Of a stretch of DNA of 64,000 nucleotides, positions 1 through 11,860 are shown in pieces; position 1 is the first letter of the stretch, and each line of letters opens with the position of its first letter. The notes under the pieces were generated by a model. It saw nothing but the letters and a program-made list of their open reading frames with translations, searched no databases and had not been told where the DNA came from. The position numbers and the translations under genes were made by a program. The DNA is from Rhizopus sp. PT2906. Its lineage: Eukaryota; Mucoromycota; Mucoromycetes; Mucorales; Rhizopodaceae. The DNA is taken from assembly GCA_025529335.1 (NCBI GenBank), contig JAMYHX010000037.1:98042-162041 (forward strand), written 5' to 3'.

Positions 1-894
1 GAAGCACATAAGGAGTGGTTGGATAAGCAAGCTGTTGCTTATATTAACGTGGACGTCGCTGTTAGCGGCCCTAACTTCATTGCTGGTGCCTCTCCTTCCT
101 TAAACCGTCTACTCTATGATGTGACTTCATCTGTTGAGGATCCTCATACGGGTGGATCTGTTTATGATGCATGGAGCGCTCTATCTAAAGCTACTGGTAA
201 CGAAAGACCGATCGTTGAGACCCTAGGCTCAGGCTCTGATTTTGTTCCTTTCTTGGATCATGTTGGTATTAGTAGTGTCAGTCTTACATTCTCTGGTGAT
301 TATGGCGTATACCACAGTAATTATGACAGCTTTCACTGGATGGAGAAGTTTGGTGATCCTGAATTCCTCTACCACCAAACCCTTGTCAAGATCTGGGGCC
401 TTCTTACTCTCCGTCTTTCAGATAGCCTTATTTTGCCTCTTAGCCCAGTAGATTATACCATAGAGTTATACAAATATGTAGAAGAACTCAGCACTTATGC
501 TAGTCCTTATGAACTGAAAGAACTGCCTGATGCTTTAGATAAACTCAAAAAAACAGTACGCCGATTTGAACGTCGCCTTCAACGTCTTGCTGGACGCCTG
601 GCCGAGTATGAATCGTTAACAGACGTTCCTTCTGTCTTGATTGATCGTTTAGAAAAGGCAAACAAACGCCTTACTTACTTTGAACGTGGCTTCATTCATC
701 CTGACGGCCTCCCAGGTCGTGAATGGTTTAAACATGTTGTTTACGCCCCAGGTCTCTGGACAGGATATTCTTCTCAGGTATTCCCTGGAATTGTTGAAAG
801 TGTTGATGCTAAAGATGAAGAACTCATTGTACGCACCGAGAAGAATGCAGCAGAGTCTATTGAAAGGGCAGCAGAATTCTTAAAGATTGATTAG
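1..894 (+). CDS. M28-family glutamate carboxypeptidase II-like peptidase, C-terminal part
   Basis: The frame is open from base 1, so the gene enters from the left and about 297 C-terminal residues are seen. The motif GSGSDFVPFLDHVGI followed by YHSNYDSFHWMEKFGDPEF matches the end of the catalytic zinc-peptidase domain of the glutamate carboxypeptidase II / transferrin-receptor / Vps70 family; the His of YHSNYD is at the position of the last zinc ligand. The remaining ~150 residues fit the helical transferrin-receptor-like dimerisation domain. Such proteins are usually type II membrane or vacuolar proteins of about 700-750 residues; the membrane anchor and the first zinc ligands lie outside the window. 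No intron is seen in this part. Family assignment is firm; substrate is not predictable. Confidence 0.9.
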   Translation, partial: EAHKEWLDKQAVAYINVDVAVSGPNFIAGASPSLNRLLYDVTSSVEDPHTGGSVYDAWSALSKATGNERPIVETLGSGSDFVPFLDHVGISSVSLTFSGDYGVYHSNYDSFHWMEKFGDPEFLYHQTLVKIWGLLTLRLSDSLILPLSPVDYTIELYKYVEELSTYASPYELKELPDALDKLKKTVRRFERRLQRLAGRLAEYESLTDVPSVLIDRLEKANKRLTYFERGFIHPDGLPGREWFKHVVYAPGLWTGYSSQVFPGIVESVDAKDEELIVRTEKNAAESIERAAEFLKID

Positions 895-1945
895 TTAATA
901 ATAAAGTAGCAGTGTCGTAACCTTCAGACTCAACTCTGACTCAAAAATACCGTAGTAATAACCTACAAAGACTCATCTGTAGCTCATAGCATTTAGAAGA
1001 CAGTTTATTCAATAAGATTATGTCTTTTATACCAAGTTCTAGCTTATTTTCTTGATATAGTAACGAACAAAATCAAAGCACCAAGGCTTGGAAAAAGCTA
1101 TAAAAGAGAGTTACACTTTTTACTTTTACTTCAGCATCAAATCTCTTTGAAACCACTGCAAGTCCTATCCTTATGCTATATTTTCTCTTTTTAGTATTTC
1201 TACTAGAAAATCAAGGAATATCAGAATGCATTGCTTTGATTTCAACCATCACTTTTGAATGGCTATCTCCTTTGATAAGTTAAGACCAGTAATGAAAGAG
1301 TCTAACAGCAATAACAGTAACTAACACCATGTTTTTATAATAAAAAATCAAATATTAAAAGAAAGTCTTTATAGTATGTATTATCTCTCATGTTTATATA
1401 ATAAAATATAATCATATCACAGTAATATCTCATAAAAAGATTTAAGTAAATCTATGAAAAGGAAGTCTGGTTGGCTGATTTTTGGCAGCATCCAAATGCG
1501 AAAATTCAAAGCAATGTTTTTTTTTTTTTTTTTAAAGAAGACAGCAAGATAAATATTTACGATGAGAATGCGAATGAAGCTATGGATGTTATAGACGAAA
1601 ACCTCAATCCCTTTGCTATAAAGAAGTGGCTCACAATCCGCGAAATTAACTTTAAACAACCAATGATTTTTCTTAGTAGATCTTCATTTTGGCCGTGAAA
1701 CGACTGTAATATCTGGACACGGCAAAAAAAATATGGTATCTTGCCTTGAATGGCCGAAATTATTACGGAATACAGCAATACAGAATATTCGCGATATTGG
1801 AATGCCATTCTCGAAGGACCTCACAGCCACCGCTTTAAATTTCCTGCGATATTCACCTGGGCTGTCGATGCATAAGCTTTATTACGAAATATCCTTGATT
1901 ATGGAATATCATTTGTGATCCTGATAGATATTCGTTAGTCAGAGT
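895..1945. other. Gene-poor AT-rich stretch
   Basis: No supported gene. An open frame on + at 1471-1698 contains an 18-T run and has no recognisable domain. Between about 1700 and 1930 short near-palindromic words of the type GATATTC/GAATATC recur, including a 15-base near-palindrome (AATATTCGCGATATT). This looks like decayed repeat sequence rather than a gene. Confidence 0.4.
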
Positions 1946-3042
1946 CTTCACGTATGCAATGTAATCAGACTTAAACTTCCCATTTTGATCAATTTGGTTT
2001 AGCCTGCTATTTGCCCTATAGGAAAACCATGTAACTTAATGGACATAGTTGTAAATTTAATATTTACCATTGATGACTTAATATCTCCTCAATTCCAAAA
2101 GCCAGTTTGATGATGCAGGGTACAAAGTTATGGATATGCGTATCCTCAACATTTGATTCATTGGAATTCATAAGCAAACGTGGTGTTCTACAAAATAAGA
2201 GGATGAGTATTCGTGTGACAGTGACCTAAAGCAATGATAAAAAATAGATACTGACATTATATGAAGCAAATTGGCGATTTGAACCACTGTTTTGTCATGC
2301 TTTGTTATTGTTTCATCTAATATAGCTATAATAGCCTTTTGCAACTCTATCCGTTTGTCATTATTGTCTTCAAATTTGAACTAATTAGTCCAATTTTAGT
2401 ATGTAAAAATGATTAAGTAGATATAACATAGTACATAAGTTAACTGCATGTACCATTTAAAAAGATGTACACTACACGTACGAGGAAATCCATGAGAGGG
2501 TTAATGTTACAAGCGCTACTTGTGATATCGTCAACAAGCCTCTTCAATGCACAGCGTTAAGCTAAACCCGTTCAGAGAACAGACATCTTGGTAAAGAATA
2601 GAGTTTCAAAAAAAAGAGATAAAATGTGGTTATTACTGTATCTTAATTTTTTTTTTATGTTGTCAGTTGATCAACAAAGAGCCAAGGTCATTCAAGAGTA
2701 ACTTTATATCAAAAGGATATCCCATTGGACAGCCTTAGGTTAGATAGACACCTTGGTAAAATAAAGTTGTATAGTGACGCTACATGTAGTGCCTCAAGGA
2801 AGCGCCCGTAGCAATAGCCTTCTAGTGGATTTCTTCGTGCGCGTAGTGTTCGCCTTTAATAACCATGGGATCGATATCATTTGGTTTTCCACTTGAAAAC
2901 AAAGGAATAGAAGAAGAGATGTACTTCTGTTTCCAAATATTTAGTTACTGACTCTTTGATGCTTTCCGAGAAGAGATAGATACAGTCTAGAGAACTAATG
3001 GTCAGTAAATAACAAATTAGTTTAATAAGTTGCGTTCTTGGT
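1946..3042. repeat. Dispersed repeat, copy A (longer form)
   Basis: Bases about 2445-3042 are almost identical, base for base, to 29223-29821, including non-coding parts and an A/T run of different length in each copy. The 1946-1996 segment also matches 29176-29220. The ~450 bp between them here (1997-2444) is missing from the second copy. Identity ends abruptly after the shared string AATAAGTTGCGTTCTTG. Confidence 0.85.
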
Positions 3043-3290
3043 TTAGTACCTTCAACAGCAGGATATCGAACAGATCTATCAGGATATAAGTTATCTAAAA
3101 CTAGTCCCTGACTTTGTACACTTTGGCCTACTTGAATCTGCTGTTTTAGCAATCACACTCTCAAGTTGTGCTCTCAGCTTAGTATTCTCTTGCTACATCT
3201 CAAAAATCCTTTCTTCATATTCTTCCTTTGCAGTTCTCAGATCCCTTAATATTATCCTTTTATTTCAACTGTCTGAGCTGAATCAATCTT
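1946..3290 (-). pseudogene. Decayed member of a fungal multicopy gene family (copy A)
   Basis: Reading the minus strand from 3290 downward gives a coiled-coil-like stretch (DLRTAKEEYEERIFEM, then an in-frame stop, then QENTKLRAQLESV). A shifted frame follows (QQIQVGQSVQSQGLVLD...), then about 600 bp of mostly non-coding repeat. After that comes a Lys/Asp/Glu-rich stretch at about 2390-2270 (FEDNNDKRIELQKAIIAILD), and then fragments ending NQIDQNGKFKSDYIAYVK at 1996-1946. The last motif recurs at 29218-29176, where it leads into a longer family domain. Stops and frameshifts make an intact product impossible. From memory the C-terminal part resembles proteins of unknown function that are multicopy in Mucoromycota; no function can be given. 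Confidence 0.45.
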
Positions 3291-4122
3291 TACTGCATCT
3301 TTAATCATTTGAGTAGAGTTAAAAGTAGGAGGTTATGAGCATTCCTTCACGGTTGATGCTCATTTAGGACATGACTGAAAAGAGATTAAAAACCGTTTTA
3401 CCATGTACACTTTACGACATAGTTATATACATTCATATATAAAACTGTAGCTAAACAAAACATACTCATCATTGGCTTTATGACAAGTCAGATGATAAAG
3501 ATGCTACGTTTTTGTGGCTAAATAATCCCCGTGCGCACTATACGTAACCTTGGCATGCATCATGATTAATAAAAAGCAAATAATTGATTGTTCTTCCCAA
3601 TTAACATTTTCTCTAGTTTCTATGCATTATATGTTATTACTAGTAAGGACATATTCTAGAATTCACTTTGCATGTTCCCCATGATACAATGGGTATGTAT
3701 CACGTCATCGAGATATTCTTGAGAGACTTTGGAACAAAATATAAGTACATTTATGCACAATTATGCAGATATTGATAATTTATAGTACAGTTTTAAAGGA
3801 GCCGTGGCACATGTGTATTTGTATAAGTCTGATTTTTGATTTGGGGTTTTGATTTGACCCTGATTGACTTGGTCAAGGGACATAGGGTCTATTATGTTGG
3901 AAGGTTAATATATCCTTCAGTTAAGATAGCGCTCGCTGTAGTAAATAAAGATAAACTAGGCTAGCACTATTGAAGTGTCATCATGGGCGGAGAAGATGAG
4001 TGTGATTTTAGTAAATCGGGAAAATAAAAAAATCCACATGTGTGTGTGTGGTGTCTTAAGGGCATTTTTCTCTCCTTCTCTCTCTTTGTCTTTCTTTTCG
4101 TTTTTTGTGTGTCATTTATAGA
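3291..4122. other. Intergenic, probable upstream region of the WDR62-like gene
   Basis: No ORF with recognisable content. A pyrimidine-rich stretch at about 4068-4110 immediately precedes the chosen start codon and could be promoter or 5' UTR sequence. Upstream non-coding exons cannot be excluded. Confidence 0.4.
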
Positions 4123-7100
4123 ATGCAAGAAGTCTTTCCTGTCAATTCAGGCAATGTTCCACCACCCTCAGTCTCAACCAATCTACTCTCATACCAACTT
4201 GCTTTTAATAATAATAACCACTTTCAAAATAACCTGAAGCGTAAAATAAAAAACGTGAAGCCGATACCAAAAGTATAAACAATGAAAAATAAAATCAATA
4301 ATAAACAAAAGCTCATAATAAAAAGTTAAAATTAGATAGAGTTCTTGGCCTTACATCCATATCCTCGAATACCCTGGACACAGCAAATGATTTGATCGCA
4401 TATGCAGCTGGAGCGGTCGCAGTACTATATAATCATAAACGAAATAAGCAGATCGCATTCTTATACCCACCACCTACGAGTACATCATTCAATGTCTCAG
4501 GAACATCTAATATCAGCCCAGTCAATAATACCAATAATCCAAATAACTCAATTGCTCAACCACTGATGATGCCGATTGGTAATATTACCAGTAATAATGA
4601 ACATCCTACCACAAATTTAACTGAAGAAAAGAAGTGGATCACGCCTGCGAGTACTCGTGCAAAAACTATCAGCTGCTTAGCATTTTCACCAGATGGAAAA
4701 TATTTGGCAGTTGGAGAAGTAAAATATAATGAATGAAATACGACAAGGGGAGGGATGCTAAATGTACAGAATAGATGGGGCATCAACCACGTATTTTCAT
4801 TTGGGATGTAAAAGAAAGGACAATCTTTAGAGAATTTAAGGCACACAAGTTTGGTGTCCTCTCGTTGTCATTTTCTCCAAACATGAGATATTTAGTGTCA
4901 GTCGGATTCCAAGTAAGAGAGAACATGTTTAGATATTAACCAATCATCACTGACATATATACAATGAAGCACGATGGATACCTTTATGTTTGGGATTGGA
5001 AAAAGGGAATAAAGTTGGCAGGGAATAAAGTGACGAGTCGAGTGAACGCAATTTCTTTTTCCAAAGATGGATCTTTCTTTGTTACTGCAGGCCTGAGGCA
5101 TGTCAAATTCTGGTACTTGGATAGTCGAGGCAGAATGCCTAAAAAAGTAATGAACCAAGATGACAGAGGGTATTTTAGTATAGTCTCTCTAACCATGCTT
5201 CTTCTTTGATTTAGGGCGTGGGCCGAGAAATGCAAGTGTTGGATGGAAGATCAGGACTTCTGGGTGTTTTACGAGATGCAAACTTTGTTGATGTCGCTTG
5301 TGATCATAACTCGGGTTACACTTATTTTGTCACGGACTCTGGCATTTTGTGTATCTTTAAGGAGGGAAGAGTGATTGATAAATGGGTTAATCTTCAAGTA
5401 ACGTGTGATCAAGAAAGAAAATGAGGCAAAATGATTCATTTTTTTTTTATTAGGTCAAGAGTGCCTTTTCGATTGCTGTATCATCCATCTATGTCATTTG
5501 TACTTGCTCAGAAGGAATTATAAGGTATTAAAGATACAAGTCATCACATTTATTAACCCTCTTTTTCAAGACTATTTGAACCTGTGACACTAAAATACTT
5601 GGGTATTTTACCCAAGCCACACCCTTTAGGTGTTGACATTAGTGCCATCACTTCTCCTGACATGATAAGATCCACAGACGATACCAATGTGTATCCTGAT
5701 GCAGTAGCTATTGTATACGATGATGTAGCGCAAAGAATCACAACAGTCTATTCGGATCGTAGTCTATACATATGGGATATTCATGATTTACAAAAGATTG
5801 GGAAATACCGTAGCTTTATCTTTCACAGTGATTGTGTTTGGGGAGTTGAGGTAAAGAAAAGTACTTGATTAACATGTGCTTTTATTTATTTATTTATTTG
5901 CTTCAGCCGTGCCCTACTATAGAATCTGAAGGCTCAATTATACCCCCTAATTCATTTGCTACATTCTCGGGTGATGGCACCATCCGAATTTGGAACCTTG
6001 ATCATCCTGTGCATCCTTCATCTTCATCACCGCTTACACCACATCAACTATCTCCGCCCTTGATGACACCTAGCAGTAGCACTATGGTCAGTGCTCAACG
6101 ACGAAACATTTATTCCCGTGAACTTGTCAAAATGCTCTATGTAGATCCTGATGCAGCCGAGTTTATGAAACAATCTAAACATCCAGGTAAGTCATCATAC
6201 AAGAAAAAAAAAAAAAAGAGAAGCATAACACCGTCAATCGTAGATTATGCAGAAGATCAATATCCTGATTTCGGTATCCGTTCACTCAAAATGAGTAGCG
6301 ATGGAAAGTGGATGGCTACTGGCGATCGAAGTGGTAACCTTCGTTTACACTGCATGAAAACATGGGACCTGCTTGGTTACCAGGAAGCTCATGACTCAGA
6401 AATCCTTTCAATTGATTTGACGACAGGACAAGATGATACTCCTAGTCTGGTAGCTACTGCCAGTCGGGATCGTCTGCTTCACATCTTTGATTTGCGATCC
6501 AACTGCCAATTAGTTCAAAGTCTAGATGATCATTCATCCTCGATTACCGCTGTCAAGTTTTCCAAGGATTCCAACAAGTTAATCAGTTGTAGCGCAGATA
6601 AGGGTATTATCTTTCGCCAGCGACAACACCCAGTCACCCCCTTTCATGACGCATCTACCCCCCGTCCTTACATAACTTATCATAATCATTCAGGCCGAGG
6701 CACTGTTTTTGATATGGCTCTGGACGTGACCGGTCGATATATCGCTACAGTGACAGGTGAAAGGAAGTTGTACGTATTTAGTGTCGATTCTGGCAAACCC
6801 TTCCGTGTGTGCAAACCTGAAATGTCAGATGAGGTCGGTAAGGATAACTCGGGTGGTAGCTTGATCAACATAGACTTGGATCCATTCTCGGGTACCTATG
6901 CGGTAACCAGTGGATCTGACAAGTACATACGTCTGTTTGACTTGACCAACAGCACCTGTATCGAAAAAGTCGGCGCTCATGCAGAACTCATCACCTCTGT
7001 CAAATTTCTGAGAACGAATACAGAAGAAAACGGATTGAGAGTTATTAGCACCTGTTCTGATGGCACAGTGTTTGTTTGGAAAGTCAGTCCAGAAGTAGTG

Positions 7101-8689
7101 GCCAAGATGTGTGCACGTGGTGGTATACGGTTAAAGACAGAAGAGAAGCAAGTTATGTTTAACTTGCCCAAACAACCAGTCGCTGCTGGACAACAACAAC
7201 AACAACAGCAGCAGCAGCAGCAGCAACAGAGGCTACGGCGCGTATCCACAGCTACGGCAATACGACCTACAGCAAGCATCTCACAAATGATTCGACAGAA
7301 TGAACGAAAGACGTTTTCTACCATGTCCACAGCCGAACACAAGTATGACGAAATGTATAAACGGATTGAAGCTAGTCGACGTAACCGTAACAATAATAAT
7401 GACGAGCCAACTGAAGAAAAGACAGCACCCACCAAAAAGACGTTGGCAGATAGGGTGAATAAGCCTCCTCTTGAAAAAAGCGGACGCCTAGAAAGGTTAC
7501 TGAATGGATATCCTACAGCACAAAAACGGTTGACTACACGTCCTCAGGCGCCTGTTAATAATAAGTTAGTGCTCAATATGGCCAACGCGCGCCGCTCTCA
7601 GCCAGGAAGAAATAATGCTATTCTGGAAAGAGAAATGTCCCCTCCTCAGATGATGCGCAAGACCTCACCTGTGCTCATGAAGCGTAAGAGTCAGCCTGCT
7701 CTCAGTGCTGAGATGGATACAGTTACCAATGGACAAAGAAGAGCAAGTGATAGTATGTCACCTCCACGTCACAAAGCCGCGTCGCCGGTAGATAGTCAAA
7801 CTGAAGGTAAAGTTGTTGCTAATATGCTTATATTGAACAAACAACTCACCCTTGCATTTTTTTAAAAAAAAAAGATGAAGAAGAAATATATGATGATGCT
7901 GTTGAAGAGTTTCATGAAGAAGAAGAAGAAGAAGAAGAGGAAGACGACGATGTAGCTGAAGAAGAAGAAGAAGAGATTATATTTACACCCGAACAAGAAA
8001 AAACAAGTGGACCCTTTGAAGTCTCTACTCATCTTGATACCCCACCACTTGTTCATACTGACGAAGAAGAAGACGATGGTCAGAGCACACCATCTCATGA
8101 AGACGAAGAAGAAAACAGTGAAAGCAGTGTAGATGATGACGCTATTCTTCGAGACATCGCATCGATTGAACCACCACGTGTATCCGCATCTGTTAGTCGT
8201 TCGAAGGTACAACGCTGCTTACAAGATGAAAATAATGACGAACGTATTTGTAGCACGAAAAAGAGCATCAAACGACAAAGCATTACAGCCAAATTTTTAT
8301 CATCATTGACAAACAACGGACCTGATCATACCAATCAAAGATCGTCTATTCACCACGTTCTGGATACCTTTAAGGAACATGAAAAGACATTGCAAAAGGA
8401 GCAGGATCCAAAAATAGAAAGCGCACTAGCAGACTTGGATGGAATTGAGATTTTATTAGATAGCGTTTTAGATACATTAATGAATACAACCAAAACTTCT
8501 GACAATGAAAAATCAATTGAAACTATAGAAACCAAGTTGATTCAAATTGCTGACAAGGTTCAGAGCAAAGTGCCCAAGAAAAAAGATGTGGAACAAGAAA
8601 CAGATCCAGAGACGGCAAAGTTATTGGAAAGATACTCTAATTTATTATTAGACATGGTTGAAAGCAAATTGAAAAAATCCATCAGTTAA
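4123..8689 (+). CDS. WD40-repeat protein, WDR62/MAPKBP1 homologue
   Basis: Nine exons close in phase: 4123-4272, 4326-4718, 4775-4912, 4970-5146, 5215-5397, 5454-5524, 5571-5850, 5907-7806, 7875-8689; 1368 aa. The start was chosen because ATG 4123 opens a frame that splices cleanly onto the first WD repeat. Diagnostic stretches include DLIAYAAGAVAVLYN, HDGYLYVWDWKKG, ILPKPHPLGVD and SLYIWDIHDLQKIGK, matching animal WDR62 and MAPKBP1 in order. Two seven-bladed propellers occupy about residues 45-830. They are followed by a poly-Gln tract near 7191-7230, a basic low-complexity region, a Glu/Asp-rich stretch (exon 9) and a terminal helical segment. In animals these are JNK and spindle-pole scaffolds; the fungal role is inferred only. 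The compositional tracts are length-variable in such genes. Confidence 0.88.
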
Positions 8690-8790
8690 TCTGTAAATAA
8701 AAACTATATAATCCAGAAATTTCGGAATGATCAGCGTTGTTACACCATTTTTTGCTTTAGTTTTGTATTACCATGGCAACAGCCATGACA

Positions 8791-9978
8791 TTATGCAGAG
8801 TGTTTCTCAGATAACAATCCTTGCTTGTCGTCAGGATGCTTAATATCTAAAGTAGTCGTAGGAAGTATGGTGATAGTTGTCTTTTGTTTTTGAGACAGTT
8901 CCTCGTATCTAAATTTATATTAATCACATGCCAACAATAGAGATAAGATACTTTACCCGTACCAGGCACCACCTAGGAGAGTAAGGATGATACCAAACGC
9001 ATTAATGGCGTTGATAACGTAGTCAAAGATAACGACAGCCAGGATGATAGACAAGACCTGCTTGACATTACCAGCCACTGTCATGGTGAGGGCGCTTGTC
9101 TTTTTATTAGCAGTAAAGCTGACAACATTGAGCCCAAATGCGATAACACCGTTAAATAGCAAAGCGAACGCAAGATTCCATGTCATTGAGGCTTCGGAGA
9201 ACTGCTTGACTTGATCTAATTCACCTGTGACATAAGCGTACATGATACATTGAATAAAGGCAAGCGGAGACATGCGAAAGAGTAAATCAAGCGGGTTAAG
9301 CTTCAAACGACCGACTTGAACACGATTAGTGACAATGGTCTTGACGGAAGCCAAGATGGTGCCGAGAACAGTCAAGACGAATCCGATGAAACTATAGTCA
9401 TATTCGGCAAAGGTAGCAAATCCGACACCACAAACGACCTAAAGAGTATTAGAAGCTTTGTTGTATATTATGTATATGTTACATACAGGTAGTAGTGACA
9501 GGTAAATCATTTTGGGGTATGATTTTTGTAAGAATAAGATCGATAACAGAATAGTAAATACTGGTGTCATTGCACGCACAACTTGATGAAACTAATCATG
9601 GTTACGTCAAATCATCAGCTCAACAAAATTAAAGTCTCATTTACTTACGGGAACCGAAACTAAATTTCTAAAAATATAAATGAGTATATTTTGATAAACA
9701 AAGGAGAGGGGAACTTACAGAGAAACGTTACTGATAGCAATGTTGATGGTATAAAGTACAGAAAATAAGATCATGACGATGTTTTCACGATCTCCTAGCT
9801 TTGCAGGAGTAAAGATGTTGAAGGAATAAAGTATGTAACAGCCAATGGTTCCACATAGCGTATGAATAGCGGTTAATGTCCAAGGATATCGAAAGTTGAT
9901 GAGTAATAGTTTGTTATAGAGTGTTAAAGATAGATTGAATAGAAAGTAAAGGCCAAGCCAGATATAACCAGAATCCAT
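8791..9978 (-). CDS. Triose-phosphate/nucleotide-sugar transporter family protein (DMT superfamily)
   Basis: Five exons on the minus strand: 9978-9719, 9667-9649, 9591-9487, 9438-8957, 8908-8791; 327 aa, the usual length for the family. About ten hydrophobic segments are visible. The stretch SNVSLNLVSVPFHQVVRA, followed by MTPVFTI, is the TPT/SLC35 signature and NKKTSALTMTVAGNVKQ is the conserved Lys-containing loop before the last helices. Such proteins exchange sugar phosphates or nucleotide sugars across Golgi/ER membranes; the substrate cannot be read from sequence. Exon 2 is only 19 nt, and without it the signature breaks and the frame is lost, so it is supported. The terminal exon encodes a short hydrophilic cytosolic tail. 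Confidence 0.88.
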
Positions 9979-10414
9979 AGAGAGTGTAAAGAAGAAAAAA
10001 GAAAACAAAAAGACATCTTTTATTTCATCACACCCTCCTTTTTTTAATTTCTTATCTCAATATGGAAAGTAAAATAAAATAAATTCAGCCCTATCCCAGG
10101 CCAATAACACCATCTCTCGCGTGGCAAAATAAAATCAAAAAGGGAAGTAATAAGGATGTCTTCTTGGTGTAGATCTCCATTGCTTTATCCTATCATCAAC
10201 TGTTCTCATTGAATGGCCAAGAAAACGACGATTTACCTGAAAAGTAAATTTTACTCGGGTTTTTTTATTATTATTTTTATATAAACGTTACTCTAACTAT
10301 TTCTTCCCTCTTCTTTTTCTCATTCATTCTTTTCCGTTTTATGCTGTTTATGAAAGAATAGTTGAAGTAGAAAAAAAGAGCAGCTTTTTTTTTTCTCCTT
10401 TTGTTACCAGTTCA
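9979..10414. promoter_or_regulatory. Divergent intergenic region between transporter and kinase-like gene
   Basis: About 436 bp separate two divergent start codons. It contains T-rich tracts on both sides (for example a 12-T run ending just before 10395) and no ORF. It must hold both promoters, but no specific site is claimed. Confidence 0.4.
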
Positions 10415-11793
10415 ATGCCAAATAAACTATTACCAAATAAAATCAAAACATGGTGGCAACAACGATTTAATAATAAACAAGATACTTTGGATTGGAGATC
10501 ACTTTCTCCTGATCATCCCCCACTTCCATTCCTTTCACCTGAAACACTACCATCAACCATCATCAATTCATCTATTCTACAGATGGAGTCTTCACCTATA
10601 CAACATCACTCAAGTATAATGATCGCTACGAATAGCAGTCATAAGGTTAGTTACCCCCCCCTCTCTAATTATTATTCTTTGTTTTCTCCTTAATTGTTGT
10701 CACTGTATATTTACATGAGCGCGTGCGTTCAGCGCGCATATCGTTCATGTCATACATTGACCGGAAAAAACGAACCGAGAATTTATACTCATACGATATT
10801 TATTGTTAAACATAGGCAAGAAAGGACCAACCGATCACAACGCCCTTATTTCCAATCTTGGAAGAAAGTGAAACTATGGTGACAGAGGAATCTTGTTCCA
10901 ACGTCAACCAAAATACAACCACTATTCAGAGATCACCAGAAACATCGAGTACTTGCTCAACCCCTTCATTTCATCCTCCTACTTCACTCTCCATTTTAGA
11001 CTGTGTCGGTGATGAAGACAAGTGTAAACAACTGTTTGCCAGGATGATTGTTGAAATGAGACAAGATCATGCTAAGCCCAGTCATCTGTCCCTTTCATTC
11101 GATACGAATGGTAACATTCACACCTTACACATGTTGATTCAAGGTCAAGTAAACCATCAGAAATTTGACGGGTAATGACAATAGAGAAAAAGAAAGGGAG
11201 AAAAAAAAAAACGATTTTAACTTTTTTTTTTTTATTTGTGTACATCAGTGTCTCACAATGTTTACCTCCTGAAGTCATGAATAATCATTATAATAGTGAA
11301 AAGGCAGATGTTTGGATGCTTGGAATTCACTTGTACAAGCTATTGACGGGCAAGTATCCATTCTACGCTTCAAATGATCAGCAATTGTTCAAAAAGATGC
11401 TTCATACCAATTTTTCCATACCAAATGAATTATCTGAAGGTAACACATCGTGTCATTTGTGTGTATTACATACTGATATCTATTCTAGATGCTAAAGATA
11501 TCCTAAGACGAATGCTGGCACCGGATTTAAGGAATCGCGCATCTCTAGATCTAATTATTTATCATCCCTGGCTTAAACCCTACATGCACATCCTTCTGCC
11601 AGATCACAATCGTCCACCAAGACAGCAACCTGCTTTTACACCCCAAGGGAAAAAGAGGAGTAGGTTTAAGCCACTGAGGCAAGTTCTCCTGCTGTTCTTA
11701 CATGGCCCGTTTCCACCGCCAAAGAAACCCTACAGGGATCTATCTCATTTGGGAACCCGTGATTCTGTTTTTGCTAGACAACGACAGATGTAA
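10415..11793 (+). CDS. Tribbles-like kinase C-lobe protein, predicted inactive (pseudokinase)
   Basis: Four exons: 10415-10645, 10816-11171, 11249-11439, 11489-11793; 360 aa, all junctions in phase. Residues 1-~140 are low-complexity (Ser/Pro/Thr/Gln). From ~145 a kinase C-lobe is recognisable: an alpha-E-like helix (KCKQLFARMIVEMRQDH), then a loop in the catalytic-loop position with no HRD, then FDG where DFG would be. After only five residues comes an APE-like PPEV, then EKADVWMLGIHLYKLLTGKYPF and DLRNRASLDLIIYHPWL. No glycine loop, VAIK lysine or N-lobe is present. The C-lobe is closest in feel to Tribbles and other CAMK-like kinases. A scaffold role is inferred. A missed upstream exon could hide an N-lobe, but the catalytic loop and activation segment are inside continuous exons and are clearly degenerate. 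Confidence 0.8.
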
Positions 11794-11860
11794 TCTTTTG
11801 AAGTGTGCATTTGTATTATATGTAGATATATAGACCGTGTTATTAAAATGATTTTTTTTA

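Noticed and set aside
6186..6225. Possible intron starting GTAAGT in exon 8 of the WDR62-like gene
   Set aside because: Removing it gives an out-of-frame product with an early stop; the unspliced reading stays open.
7000..7435. Long minus-strand ORF with a poly-Cys run
   Set aside because: It is the antisense of the poly-Gln tract and WD40 coding sequence of the WDR62-like gene; no independent support.
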